16,825 nucleotides of DNA from Cellvibrionaceae bacterium (GCA_030597965.1 JAUVQU010000027.1:1-16825), one strand, 5' to 3'. Shown: positions 5,634 through 13,734, counted from the stretch's first letter. Numbers and translations are program-made. Notes: generated by a model not told the origin, from the letters alone.

Positions 5634-6872
5634 GTGTCACGTCGAAGAGTTGTTGTAACCGGTATAGGCATGGTCAGTCCGTTAGGCCACGATGTTGAAT
5701 CTACCTGGGATGGAATCCTGGCAGGGCGCAGTGGTGCGAGCCTCATTGAAAAGTTTGATGTATCAAAGCATTCAACACGTTTTGCTTGTCAGGTGAAAGA
5801 TTTCTCTCCTGAGCCTTACCTTTCTGTTAAGGATGCCCGCAAAATGTCACCCTTCATGCAGTTTGGTATGGTTGCCGGTGCACAGGCTATCGAAGATTCT
5901 GATCTTGAGATCACGGAAGAAAATGCTCCTCGTATTGGTGCCGCCATAGGAGCCGGTATTGGTGGTATGGGTGATATTGAAGCCGGCGCACTACTCATTA
6001 AAGAAAAAGGGCCGCGCCGTATATCACCGTTTTATGTGCCAGGTGCGATCATTAATATGATCGCCGGTAATCTTAGTATTAAATACGGATTTAAAGGCCC
6101 CAATATCGCGATTGTAACTGCCTGTACAACCGGCACTCACAACATTGGCATGGCTGCGCGACTGATTCAGTATGGTGATGCCGATGTCATGATCGCCGGT
6201 GGTGCTGAAATGGCTACCACCCCAGGCGGTGTTGCGGGTTTTGGTGCGGCTCGTGCACTCTCTACTCGCAATGATGACCCTCAGGCAGCAAGCCGTCCAT
6301 GGGATAAAGGCCGTGACGGTTTTGTGCTCGGTGAAGGTGCTGGCGCCATGGTTCTCGAAGAATATGAAATGGCTAAAGCTCGCGGTGCCAAGATTTACGC
6401 TGAGTTGATAGGCTTTGGCATGAGTGGTGATGCTTACCATATAACATCACCGCCAGAAAATGGCGTTGGCGCACTGCAGTCAATGCAAAATGCTGTGAAT
6501 GACGCGAATATTGACGCGAGCGCTATTAATTACATTAATGCCCACGGTACATCGACTCCAGCTGGAGATATAGCCGAGTGCCAGGCCGTCAAATCAGTCA
6601 TGGGCAGCGCGGCGGATCAGGTGGCAGTGAGCTCGACCAAGTCGATGATTGGCCACTTGTTGGGTGCTTCCGGTGCTGTAGAGGCCATATTTAGTATATT
6701 GGCCATCAGGGATCAGGTGGTTCCACCGACGATTAACCTGGATAATCCAGAAGAGGGTTGTGATATAAATTTAGTGCCACATATCGCTCAGAAAATGCCT
6801 GTTGAAGTCGTCATGTCCAACTCCTTTGGTTTTGGTGGCACTAATGGTACGTTGATTTTCCGAAAGATATAG
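5634..6872 (+). CDS. fabF: 3-oxoacyl-ACP synthase II
   Basis: FabF condenses malonyl-ACP with acyl-ACP in chain elongation, including the temperature-sensitive elongation of unsaturated chains in E. coli. The 412 residues begin RRRVVVTGIGMVSPLG and hold the KASII triad: Cys164 in TACTTGTHNIG, His304 in NAHGTSTPAGD and His341 in SSTKSMIGHLLGASG. The C-terminal SNSFGFGGTNG block is intact. The start is a GTG at 5634, with AAGGAG at 5623-5628 five bases upstream. Earlier in-frame starts are not needed to match the family. It stands between two intrinsic terminators, so it is probably transcribed largely on its own, although readthrough into pabC is possible. Confidence 0.97.
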   Translation: MSRRRVVVTGIGMVSPLGHDVESTWDGILAGRSGASLIEKFDVSKHSTRFACQVKDFSPEPYLSVKDARKMSPFMQFGMVAGAQAIEDSDLEITEENAPRIGAAIGAGIGGMGDIEAGALLIKEKGPRRISPFYVPGAIINMIAGNLSIKYGFKGPNIAIVTACTTGTHNIGMAARLIQYGDADVMIAGGAEMATTPGGVAGFGAARALSTRNDDPQAASRPWDKGRDGFVLGEGAGAMVLEEYEMAKARGAKIYAELIGFGMSGDAYHITSPPENGVGALQSMQNAVNDANIDASAINYINAHGTSTPAGDIAECQAVKSVMGSAADQVAVSSTKSMIGHLLGASGAVEAIFSILAIRDQVVPPTINLDNPEEGCDINLVPHIAQKMPVEVVMSNSFGFGGTNGTLIFRKI

Positions 6873-6884
6873 TAAGCTTTGTTT

Positions 6885-6911
6885 AAGCGGGCTTTAGAGC
6901 CCGTTTTTTTT
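6885..6911 (+). terminator. Intrinsic terminator after fabF
   Basis: CGGGCT (6888-6893) pairs with AGCCCG (6898-6903) around a TTAG loop. The stem extends through AAG on the left with TTT on the right. Eight T residues follow (6904-6911). It lies only 30 bases before the pabC start, so fabF and pabC are separated despite being neighbours. Confidence 0.85.
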
Positions 6912-6941
6912 ATTTCTAATAAGTCATGTTACATAAAAAAT

Positions 6942-7832
6942 ATGTCAGAACCCCATTCATTATTAACCTCCGTCAACGGCGAGTTTGACGATCAAGTGTC
7001 AGTATTTGATCGCGGCTTCAGTTTTGGTGATGGCGTATTTGAAACTCTGCGCTGGCAGCAGTCATCATTACCATTGTTGAATTTGCATTTAGAGCGATTG
7101 GAATTAGGTTGCCAAAGGCTTTCTATACCCATCTCGATGACGAGGTTGAATGGTGAGTTGCTGGCATTTTTAACACAATTATCGGGGTTAACAGATTCCG
7201 CGGTTGTTAAGATTCAAGTCACCCGTGGCGAATCCAGTCGGGGTTACAGCATAGACCCGGAAGCCTTCCCAACCATTGTATTGAGCGCCTTTCCCTTTAG
7301 TGATTTTGATAAAGAACGAGAGCAGGGCATTGCCCTTGGTTTGTGTCGGCAGCCAATCAGCAGTGGTTTGATGTTGGCTGGTATAAAGCATTTGAATCGA
7401 CTAGAGAATGTCCTGCTCAAGCAAGAGGCACATGAGCAGGGCTATAAGGATGCTTTAGTTTGTGACAGCGACGGTCATGTTATCGAAACCACTTCAGCTA
7501 ATATATTTATGGTATGTGATGGGATAATAAAAACACCAAGCCTTCAGCGCGCTGGAGTCTCGGGTGTTATTCGTCGCTTAATTATTGATGAAATCGCTCA
7601 TAAGTTAGATGTTTCTGTCGAAGAGGCCGTTTGTAGTTTGAGTGATGTGTGTTCAGCAGAAGCAGTTTTTATTTCTAACAGCCTGATGGGAGTTGTCCCG
7701 ATTACCCATGTTGATTTAGATGGTCAGATCTTTGAATACAAGGCCAGTAGTACTGTTGCTTCAATTCAGAACCTGGTCGAGCAAACGATAGCTGATCGCT
7801 GTATCAGTGATGGCGTCGAGGCAGAAGCTTAA
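6942..7832 (+). CDS. pabC: Aminodeoxychorismate lyase
   Basis: PabC is a PLP fold-type IV enzyme that splits 4-amino-4-deoxychorismate into p-aminobenzoate and pyruvate for folate synthesis. The sequence shows SVNGEFDDQVSVFDRGFSFGDGVFETLRW near the N-terminus, the probable PLP lysine in AGIKHLNRLENVLLKQEA and ETTSANIF further on. A frame open further upstream would run through the fabF terminator. The ATG at 6942 (MSEPHSLLTSVNG) gives 296 residues and matches family N-termini. No clear Shine-Dalgarno precedes it and no clear promoter was found. The stop TAA shares its last A with the mltG ATG, so translation of the two is coupled. D-amino-acid or branched-chain aminotransferases are relatives, but the mltG-tmk context supports PabC. 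Confidence 0.9.
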   Translation: MSEPHSLLTSVNGEFDDQVSVFDRGFSFGDGVFETLRWQQSSLPLLNLHLERLELGCQRLSIPISMTRLNGELLAFLTQLSGLTDSAVVKIQVTRGESSRGYSIDPEAFPTIVLSAFPFSDFDKEREQGIALGLCRQPISSGLMLAGIKHLNRLENVLLKQEAHEQGYKDALVCDSDGHVIETTSANIFMVCDGIIKTPSLQRAGVSGVIRRLIIDEIAHKLDVSVEEAVCSLSDVCSAEAVFISNSLMGVVPITHVDLDGQIFEYKASSTVASIQNLVEQTIADRCISDGVEAEA

Positions 7833-8869
7833 TGTTGGCGAAGCTCTTAAAATGGTTTATTCGAGTAGCGCTTTTGGGCGCTGTATTGGTTGGCCTATTG
7901 ATCGCATTAAGCTGGCACTGGTTAAACCAGCCTATGGCGGCTCAATCTGGCACTATTGAATTGGCGCGGGGAAGTTCGCTTTATAGCCTGGTTGATGACC
8001 TGCATCAGCAACAACTCATTCAATACCCGAAAGTTTTAGTACTTTACGCCCGCTTGTCAGGGCAAACAAATATAAAGTTTGGTGAATACCAGTTAACCCC
8101 TGAACTGACGCCTAAAGAACTCCTGGCGTTATTGGAAAGTGGTGAGGTGATCTATCACTCAATCAGTTTCATTGAAGGGCACACGGTATTGGAAACCCTT
8201 CAGCGTTTGCGCCAACAAAAGGCAATTAATCACCGTCTGCCGGTTATTAAGAACAGAAAAGAAACACAGCAATTGAGCGCTATTCTGGGCAGTGAGCAAC
8301 TCAATCCGGAAGGTTTGTTGTTTCCGGATACCTACTTTTTTAATAAGGGTATCAGTGACGAAGAATTGGTAAGGCGCGCCTATGCAGCCCTAGAAAATGT
8401 TTTGGTCGAAGAATGGCAAAACAAGGCGCCTGATTTACCCTATAAGAATGCCTACGAAGCTCTCATCATGGCCTCTATTGTAGAAAGAGAAACCGGTGTT
8501 GCATTGGAGCGTGAGCAAATTGCCGGCGTGTTTGTTCGACGCTTACAAAAAGGTATGCGCCTGCAAACGGACCCTACAGTAATTTACGGTATGGGCAGTG
8601 ATTACCAAGGGAATATTCGTCGTCGTGATTTACGCAGGCCAACACCTTATAACACCTATGTAATAAACGGTTTACCTCCTACGCCTATAGCGCTTGCCGG
8701 GCGTGAAGCAATTCATGCCGCACTGCACCCAGGCGCTGGCAGCGCCTTATACTTTGTTGCAAAAGGTGATGGGACGCATTATTTTTCCAGTACATTAAAA
8801 GAGCATATTAACGCTGTAAAAAAATACCAACTGAAGCGCACTGAAAATTACCGCTCGTCACCTGAATAA
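7832..8869 (+). CDS. mltG: Endolytic murein transglycosylase MltG
   Basis: MltG is an inner-membrane lytic transglycosylase that cuts nascent peptidoglycan strands and so sets glycan length. The 345 residues begin with a basic head and one transmembrane segment (about 10-29, VALLGAVLVGLLIALSW). A LysM-like region follows (about 40-105), then the YceG catalytic domain. Glu218 in ASIVERETGV is in the position of the catalytic glutamate, and MRLQTDPTVIYGMG and INGLPPTPIA are family signatures. The ATG overlaps the pabC stop by one base. tmk starts 14 bases after the stop. The pabC-mltG-tmk order is widely conserved in gammaproteobacteria. Confidence 0.95.
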   Translation: MLAKLLKWFIRVALLGAVLVGLLIALSWHWLNQPMAAQSGTIELARGSSLYSLVDDLHQQQLIQYPKVLVLYARLSGQTNIKFGEYQLTPELTPKELLALLESGEVIYHSISFIEGHTVLETLQRLRQQKAINHRLPVIKNRKETQQLSAILGSEQLNPEGLLFPDTYFFNKGISDEELVRRAYAALENVLVEEWQNKAPDLPYKNAYEALIMASIVERETGVALEREQIAGVFVRRLQKGMRLQTDPTVIYGMGSDYQGNIRRRDLRRPTPYNTYVINGLPPTPIALAGREAIHAALHPGAGSALYFVAKGDGTHYFSSTLKEHINAVKKYQLKRTENYRSSPE

Positions 8870-8883
8870 TAAAGAGATTACTT

Positions 8884-9504
8884 GTGAGTCAACCTGGAAA
8901 ATTTATCACCCTAGAAGGTACCGAAGGGGTGGGTAAAACCACCAACTTAGAGTTCATTAAAGAGACGTTATTAGGTCGTGGAATTCCTCTTTTGGTGACT
9001 CGTGAGCCAGGTGGCACACCATTAGCTGAAGAGATTCGTGAGATATTGTTGGCGCCAAGGGACGAAGCGGTCAGTGCCAAAGCGGAGCTGCTGCTGATTT
9101 TTGCAGCCAGAGCGCAGCACATTGAAGAAAAGATTAAACCGGCGTTGAGCCGTGGCGAGTGGGTGCTTTGTGATCGTTTTACCGATGCCACCTATGCTTA
9201 TCAGGGTTATGGTCGCGGCTTACCTTTGGATGTAATTTCAGCATTGGAAACTATGGTGCAGGGTGACTTGCGCCCAGACTTGACCATCATCTTGGATATT
9301 GATGTGGAGCAGGGTATGGCTCGGGCCAATGCTCGAGGTGAGCTGGATCGCTTCGAGCGGGAAAAAATGAGCTTTTTTGAAGAGGTGCGAAAAGGTTATC
9401 AATTGAGAGCGTCAGCTGCTCCTGAGATCTACCGCTCAGTAAACGCGGGTCAGCCACTTGAAGGCGTTCAAAACGATATTGCTAAGATACTGGCCGGCCT
9501 TTAA
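8884..9504 (+). CDS. tmk: Thymidylate kinase
   Basis: Tmk phosphorylates dTMP to dTDP with ATP. The 206 residues have the P-loop GTEGVGKTT (12-20), the TREPGGTPLAEEIR substrate block (39-52), DRFTDATYAYQG (97-108) and an arginine-containing lid (RGELDRFEREK, 151-161), as in the E. coli type. The start is the GTG at 8884 with AGAG at 8873-8876. The sequence FITLEGTEG must lie near the N-terminus, so this start fits. It is probably cotranscribed with pabC and mltG. In Pseudomonas holB follows directly, but here a leftward rluA intervenes, so tmk ends the unit. No good terminator was found in the 66 bases before the converging rluA. Confidence 0.96.
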   Translation: MSQPGKFITLEGTEGVGKTTNLEFIKETLLGRGIPLLVTREPGGTPLAEEIREILLAPRDEAVSAKAELLLIFAARAQHIEEKIKPALSRGEWVLCDRFTDATYAYQGYGRGLPLDVISALETMVQGDLRPDLTIILDIDVEQGMARANARGELDRFEREKMSFFEEVRKGYQLRASAAPEIYRSVNAGQPLEGVQNDIAKILAGL

Positions 9505-9570
9505 TTTTTGCGGGTTAAATCCCTGAGGCTTACTGCGGATAGTTTATTGGCTGCTTTTAACATGCCGGTT

Positions 9571-10236
9571 CTAAAAGTCAGTGGGGCTTGCCAGGGCGAT
9601 TCTCTTACCAGTGCTTGGATGGATGAAGCTTAGATAGCGGGCGTGTAAATGAAGCCTTGGTGCTGCTTCAAGTGCTTCTCCTTCGGCGTAAAAATAGTCG
9701 CCTAGAATCGGATGCCCCAAAGCGAGCATGTGTACGCGCAATTGATGCGAGCGCCCTGTAACCGGTTTTAGTCGCATCAGTGTCGACTTTTCTCTTCGCT
9801 CTATTACTTCAAAGTGAGTCAGTGCCTTTTTTCCACTCTCAAAGCACACCTTCTGCTTTGGCCTGTTAGGCCAATCGCTAATTAACGGCAGCTCAACTTT
9901 TCCTTCGTCTTCCAAAACAATGCCAAATACTTCTGCGGTGTATTCTTTTTCAATTTCCCGGTTTTCAAATAAGCGGCCCAGTGCTCGTTGAGTATCTTTG
10001 TTCAGCGCAATGACCATCAAGCCAGAGGTCGCCATATCAAGACGATGAACGGTAAGAGCGGTGGGGTAGTCATTTTGTACGCGGGTTATAAGACAGTCCT
10101 GATTTTCAGGTCCTCGACCCGGCACACTCAATAAGTCAGCGGGTTTATCGCAAATTAATAAATCTTCATCTTGATAAAGGTATTTTATAAGGAAGGGCAT
10201 AGGTTTAATTACTGTAAAGTTTGTATGACGCTGCAT
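9571..10236 (-). CDS. rluA: Dual-specificity rRNA/tRNA pseudouridine synthase RluA
   Basis: RluA converts U746 of 23S rRNA and U32 of some tRNAs to pseudouridine. The protein shows the RluA-family catalytic motif HRLDMATSG with Asp67 (numbered from the ATG at 10236). It also has ICDWPNRPKQKVC-like and KPVTGRSHQLRVHMLALGHPILGD blocks, which match E. coli RluA far better than RluC or RluD. There is no S4 domain. Start choice is uncertain: ATG at 10236 gives 221 residues, close to the E. coli length. A shorter ATG at 10200 and a TTG at 10266 also exist, and none has a clear Shine-Dalgarno. The gene points leftward, converging on tmk and diverging from holB, breaking an otherwise conserved order. 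Confidence 0.93.
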   Translation of the reverse strand: MQRHTNFTVIKPMPFLIKYLYQDEDLLICDKPADLLSVPGRGPENQDCLITRVQNDYPTALTVHRLDMATSGLMVIALNKDTQRALGRLFENREIEKEYTAEVFGIVLEDEGKVELPLISDWPNRPKQKVCFESGKKALTHFEVIERREKSTLMRLKPVTGRSHQLRVHMLALGHPILGDYFYAEGEALEAAPRLHLHARYLSFIHPSTGKRIALASPTDF

Positions 10237-10364
10237 TATTTCATGGGTCGAGTATTCGCTTACCAATTATTCGTATTATCGCCGTTATTTATTAACATTA
10301 ATACTTCAATTAAGGGTTTAGATTACTCACTCCTCGATTTTTAGATCGTAAATTTGAGAGCCAA

Positions 10365-10393
10365 TTGATAAGCTCTACTCTTCTGAATAAAGC
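10365..10393 (+). promoter_or_regulatory. Possible promoter of holB
   Basis: TTGATA (10365-10370), a 17-base spacer and TAAAGC (10388-10393) lie just before holB. The -10 match is poor. A promoter is expected in this 150-base divergent gap because holB cannot be read from the tmk unit across the leftward rluA. Confidence 0.28.
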
Positions 10394-10416
10394 TTATTTG
10401 TTGATATGTCCTTCCT

Positions 10417-11442
10417 ATGACCGACACCAATTTATTTTTCCATTACGAATGGCAAGAGCCTCAGTGGCAGCGCCTTGTTGAGCAGCGTGAAAATGGCAAG
10501 TTACCGCATGCCTTAATGCTCACGGGCCCAGCAGGTATAGGCAAACTGCGTTTTGCGCAAGCCCAGGCACGCCTACTGCTCTGCTTGTCTCCTCGTAATG
10601 GTAAAGCCTGTGAAAGCTGTAAAAGTTGTGAGCTGAATAAAGCCGGTACGCACCCTGATCTATATCAGTTGCAACCTGAAGGCACTAGCAAGGTCATTAA
10701 GATCGATCAAGTACGTCAGTTAACTGAATTTATCGCCAAGACATCACAACAGGGCGGCATGAAGTTGGTAATTATTGAGCCAGTGGAGCAGCTGAATACT
10801 AACGCGGCTAATGCGCTGTTAAAAAGCCTGGAAGAGCCAACGGGTGAGACCCTTTTGTTATTGGTTTCGCACATGCCTAGCCAGGTGATGGCAACCGTAC
10901 GTAGCCGCTGCCAAAAACTGGCGTTTCCATTGCCCGATTACCAACAGGCATTGTCTTGGTTGAGTCCCTTGGCAACAGGTGTGGACCCTGAGTATCTGCT
11001 GGCTTGTGCCGGTGGGGCGCCGGTTGCAGCAAGGGAATTGATCGACAGCGATCAATTGGATGTTCGACAACAGTTATCACAATCGCTGATTGCCGTGGCA
11101 GAGCTTCAGCAAATGCCGTTGGATGTGGCCGCTAAATTGATGAAAAGTGAACCCATTGATACGGTTCAACAATTGATGCAATGGGTACAGATGGGTATCC
11201 GTCAACAGGCCGATGGTAATCTGAAGGTTGATAGCGTTGTGCTGTTGTTATCCGAAGTGCCCTCGGCTATTTTATTTCGTTTCTGGGATAAGCTGGTCAC
11301 ACTCAAGCGTCAGTTATTGTCATCGGCAAACCCTAATAAGCAATTGTTGTTAGAAGAGATGTTGCTGGATTGGCAAGCATTGGCTAAACAGCGAACCCAG
11401 TTGGGGCAAAGTAGACAGCAGTTGGTGAATCAACTAACGTAA
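10417..11442 (+). CDS. holB: DNA polymerase III subunit delta'
   Basis: Delta' is the rigid stator subunit of the clamp loader that opens the beta clamp. The 341 residues show a P-loop-like GPAGIGK (37-43) in which Leu replaces the usual Thr/Ser, as expected for a subunit that does not hydrolyse ATP. The zinc cysteines Cys56, Cys65, Cys68 and Cys71 (CX8CX2CX2C) follow, then SLEEPTGETLLLLV (137-150) and the SRC motif (163-165) that contributes an arginine to the neighbouring subunit's site. The C-terminal third is helical, as in HolB, and shorter than in DnaX. The ATG at 10417 lacks an evident Shine-Dalgarno. pilZ starts 29 bases downstream and is probably in the same unit. Confidence 0.94.
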   Translation: MTDTNLFFHYEWQEPQWQRLVEQRENGKLPHALMLTGPAGIGKLRFAQAQARLLLCLSPRNGKACESCKSCELNKAGTHPDLYQLQPEGTSKVIKIDQVRQLTEFIAKTSQQGGMKLVIIEPVEQLNTNAANALLKSLEEPTGETLLLLVSHMPSQVMATVRSRCQKLAFPLPDYQQALSWLSPLATGVDPEYLLACAGGAPVAARELIDSDQLDVRQQLSQSLIAVAELQQMPLDVAAKLMKSEPIDTVQQLMQWVQMGIRQQADGNLKVDSVVLLLSEVPSAILFRFWDKLVTLKRQLLSSANPNKQLLLEEMLLDWQALAKQRTQLGQSRQQLVNQLT

Positions 11443-11470
11443 TGCTATTAAATTTGAGGGATAAAGACTT

Positions 11471-11815
11471 ATGCAAGGAATAGGTGGTGGTGGCGTATTA
11501 TCTTTGACGATTAAAGATAAAGCTGGGCTTTATGCGGCCTATATGCCATTTGTGCAAAATAGTGGTATTTTTATTCCCACCAAGAAACAATATCAACTCG
11601 GTGACGAAGTGTTTATATTACTGGCGCTAATGGATGAGCCGGAAAAGATTCCGGTGGCGGGAAAAGTGATTTGGATTACGCCCAAGGGTGCTCAGGGAAA
11701 TCGTGTTATGGGTATCGGCGTGCAGTTTAATGATCAGGATGAAATAGCAGTCAACAAGATTGAAAACTATCTGGCGGGTTCGCTGACTTCTGACCGGCCA
11801 ACTCACACAATGTAG
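11471..11815 (+). CDS. pilZ: Type IV pilus assembly protein PilZ
   Basis: This 114-residue single PilZ domain closely resembles Pseudomonas PilZ: GVLSLTIKDKAGLYAAYMPFVQNSGIFIPT near the start, IPVAGKVIWITPKGAQGNR in the middle and SDRPTHTM at the end. True PilZ of this clade lacks the RxxxR and DxSxxG motifs needed for cyclic-di-GMP binding, and they are absent here too. In Pseudomonas and Xanthomonas it is required for pilus assembly and acts through FimX/PilB. It follows holB by 28 bases, the conserved position, and is followed by a terminator-like hairpin. GAGG upstream is rather far from the ATG (about 11 bases). The presence of PilZ implies type IV pili encoded elsewhere. Confidence 0.95.
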   Translation: MQGIGGGGVLSLTIKDKAGLYAAYMPFVQNSGIFIPTKKQYQLGDEVFILLALMDEPEKIPVAGKVIWITPKGAQGNRVMGIGVQFNDQDEIAVNKIENYLAGSLTSDRPTHTM

Positions 11816-11838
11816 TTTGTTTGTTAAAATATACAGCT

Positions 11839-11865
11839 AGGCTGAGCACTTGCTTGGCCTTTTTT
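11839..11865 (+). terminator. Intrinsic terminator after pilZ
   Basis: AGGCTGAG (11839-11846) pairs with CTTGGCCT (11853-11860) around CACTTG, an 8-bp stem with two G-U pairs, and a run of six T residues ends it (11860-11865). It lies 24 bases past the pilZ stop and 48 before the tatD start. It is imperfect, so readthrough into tatD is possible. Confidence 0.6.
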
Positions 11866-11912
11866 ATGACCAGAAGAAACCTACTTTCTGCAGAGTCTAT
11901 TTAGGTATCCCC

Positions 11913-12689
11913 ATGTTAATTGATTCCCACTGCCACCTTGATCGTCTGAAGTTGGATAAATACGACGGCCAGTTAAACCAGGCGATTGATGCAGCGTTAA
12001 ATAACGGTGTTGAGAAAATGCTGTGCGTTGGCATCAGCCTGTCTAACAGAGAGGCTGTTGTATCAATTGCTGAAGAGTATGAACAAGTTGTGGCCTCTGT
12101 GGGTGTGCATCCACTCGATGTAGAGGAGGGGTTAGCAAGTGAGGCGGAGCTTTTATCTTGGGCTCAACACCCCAAAGTGGTGGCGATTGGCGAAAGTGGC
12201 TTGGATTACTACTACAGCGATCAAAGTAAAGCGGTGCAGCAGGAAAGCTTTGGTATTCACTTGCGTGCAGCAGGCCAGGCGAGTTTACCTGTCATTGTGC
12301 ATACTCGTGATGCGCGCCAAGACACACTGGATTTAATTAAAGAATACGGCAACGATTCGTCAGCCGGTGTATTGCACTGCTTTACTGAAAGCTGGGATAT
12401 GGCAAAATCCGCAATGGATATGAATTATTATGTGTCCTTTTCGGGAATCATCACCTTCAAAAACGCTGAAGAGCTGCGTGAAGTTGCTCGAAAAATGCCA
12501 TTAGATCGTATGTTGGTAGAGACTGATTCCCCATATCTGGCGCCAGTGCCTTATCGGGGTAAGCCCAACGAGCCAGCCTATGTAAAGGAAGTGGCGAAAT
12601 TTGTGGCTGACCTGAAAGGTATCAGTTACGAAAAACTACTGGAGATTACGGGTGAGAACTTTCACCGGCTCTTCAATAAAGCGGTTTAA
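11913..12689 (+). CDS. ycfH: TatD/YcfH family metal-dependent hydrolase
   Basis: This 258-residue TIM-barrel hydrolase of the TatD family has the metal ligands in place: His6 and His8 in DSHCHLD, Glu94 in GESGLDYYY, His130 in VIVHTRDA, His155 in LHCFTES and Asp205 in ETDSPYLAPVP. The sequence matches the YcfH branch, which sits next to holB in E. coli. Relatives are 3'-5' exonucleases acting on DNA or RNA, and the physiological substrate of YcfH is not settled. The frame is open further upstream from a TTG at 11850. That start falls inside the pilZ terminator, so the ATG at 11913, with AGG at 11903-11905, is preferred and gives the usual family length. Confidence 0.93.
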   Translation: MLIDSHCHLDRLKLDKYDGQLNQAIDAALNNGVEKMLCVGISLSNREAVVSIAEEYEQVVASVGVHPLDVEEGLASEAELLSWAQHPKVVAIGESGLDYYYSDQSKAVQQESFGIHLRAAGQASLPVIVHTRDARQDTLDLIKEYGNDSSAGVLHCFTESWDMAKSAMDMNYYVSFSGIITFKNAEELREVARKMPLDRMLVETDSPYLAPVPYRGKPNEPAYVKEVAKFVADLKGISYEKLLEITGENFHRLFNKAV

Positions 12690-12734
12690 CTCAAAAATTT
12701 TCCCCAGAGTTCACCTGAAAGGCTTTGCAGTTCA

Positions 12735-12881
12735 TTGAGGTCATCCTCTAATAATCTGTATATTGTGTGACAGTTTCGTTTCGCGCAGGCAGTGTTTCGC
12801 TGGCATTGGAACAGGGCAGTTTGATAGTATCTAGCGCTGGTTTTACGTTAAGGTTGCCATCTCTTATAGTGGTGATATCAA
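12735..12881 (+). promoter_or_regulatory. Two candidate promoters of the dUTPase gene
   Basis: The nearer candidate is TTGCCA (12854-12859), a 16-base spacer and TATCAA (12876-12881), ending 22 bases before the ATG. The farther one is TTGAGG (12735-12740), 18 bases and TATATT (12759-12764), giving a leader of about 135 bases. Both are moderate matches in the otherwise empty 214-base gap after tatD. Confidence 0.4.
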
Positions 12882-12903
12882 TTTCAGAATAAGTAGGAAA
12901 CTC

Positions 12904-13542
12904 ATGCAGCAAGCATCAATTGCCCAATTACGTACCATGCTCGACTTACAGAACAGTATGAACACCAAAGTACACGCTGAGTGGCGTACACAAGGTTTTG
13001 ATTGGTATAGAGCCATTTGGATTGAGTGTGGTGAGATGCTGGATCACTATGGTTGGAAATGGTGGAAAAAACAAACCGCCGATATTCCACAGGTGGAGCT
13101 GGAGTTGATCGATATCTGGCACTTTGGTTTGAGTGACCTTTTGCAGCGGGGCAAAAGCATTGATGAGATTGTTGAGCAGGTACAACAGGAACTGAACATC
13201 ACCACCGATCAGCCAGACTTCCGCCTCGACCTGGAAGCTTTTGCCGAAGTAACCTTGCGCACCAAAGGGTTTGATGTGGCCGCCTTTGCTCGTTTAATGG
13301 CCGGGATTAATATGACTTCCGGTGAGCTGTTTACAGGGTATGTCGGTAAGAATGTATTGAATTTTTTCCGCCAGGATCACGGCTATCAGGACGGGACTTA
13401 CATTAAAGTGTGGGCTGGCTTAGAGGATAATGAGCATTTAGTAGAGGCTATTAAGCTATTGGATACGTCTGTCGATAGTTTCAGTGATGACTTGTATCAG
13501 GCACTGGAAGAGCGTTACCAGCGCTGTGCCCAGTCTGCCTAG
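12904..13542 (+). CDS. Dimeric (all-alpha) dUTP diphosphatase
   Basis: The protein belongs to the dimeric dUTPase family (all-alpha NTP pyrophosphohydrolases, PF08761 type), unrelated to the trimeric Dut. It would hydrolyse dUTP to dUMP and pyrophosphate, keeping uracil out of DNA and providing dUMP for thymidylate synthesis. Metal-binding motifs are visible: Glu41 and Glu44 in ECGEMLDHYGWKWWKK, and Glu67 and Asp70 in ELELIDIWHF. Further on, GKNVLNFFRQDHGYQDGTYIKVW is the usual family block near residues 149-171. Length is 212 residues. AGGA at 12895-12898 precedes the ATG by five bases. It appears to be a single-gene unit. Some members also act on dUDP, which cannot be judged here. Confidence 0.9.
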   Translation: MQQASIAQLRTMLDLQNSMNTKVHAEWRTQGFDWYRAIWIECGEMLDHYGWKWWKKQTADIPQVELELIDIWHFGLSDLLQRGKSIDEIVEQVQQELNITTDQPDFRLDLEAFAEVTLRTKGFDVAAFARLMAGINMTSGELFTGYVGKNVLNFFRQDHGYQDGTYIKVWAGLEDNEHLVEAIKLLDTSVDSFSDDLYQALEERYQRCAQSA

Positions 13543-13734
13543 GCTTGAACCCAAAACCGCAGTTGGATCACGAAGGTCCATACACCAAAAGTAGGCACCC
13601 CGAGGCGAGCTCTTGGCGTGGATGTCTTATTCGGCCCCAGTTGCTGTTTCTGGGCTAAAGCACCAAAGTAGGGCGTGCACTCTGGTTGGGTGAACACCGA
13701 CCATAGTCGAAGTAGATCGAAAAACTGGCTATTT
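13543..13734. other. Unexplained structured spacer between dUTPase and mdh promoter
   Basis: No gene is supported here. The minus-strand frame across it also covers the mdh leader and looks accidental. Two hairpins are visible. CACCCCGAG (13596-13604) pairs with CTTGGCGTG (13612-13620), with one mismatch and one wobble. GCCCCAG pairs with CTGGGC (about 13634-13655), with one bulged base. An 11-mer-like direct repeat, ACCA(A)AAGTAGG, occurs at 13584-13595 and 13662-13672. Neither hairpin has a T tract, so they are poor terminators. A 3' untranslated region, small RNA or protein-binding region are all possible. Confidence 0.3.

Noticed and set aside
6024..6440. Minus-strand 138-codon ORF inside fabF
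   Set aside because: It is entirely antisense to conserved fabF catalytic sequence and has no domain.
6879..6941. Upstream extension of pabC to 6879
   Set aside because: The extra codons are the fabF terminator, and the family N-terminus begins at the ATG at 6942.
9496..9530. Terminator after tmk at the GGCCGGCC palindrome
   Set aside because: The palindrome has no room for a loop with a stable stem, and the T stretch after it is short.
11850..11912. Upstream extension of tatD from a TTG
   Set aside because: The extension translates the pilZ terminator. The conserved MLIDSHCHLD start is at 11913.
13584..13680. NtrC-type nitrogen control sites suggested by GCACCAAAG-like sequence
   Set aside because: The TGGTGC half of the consensus and a sigma-54 promoter are both missing.
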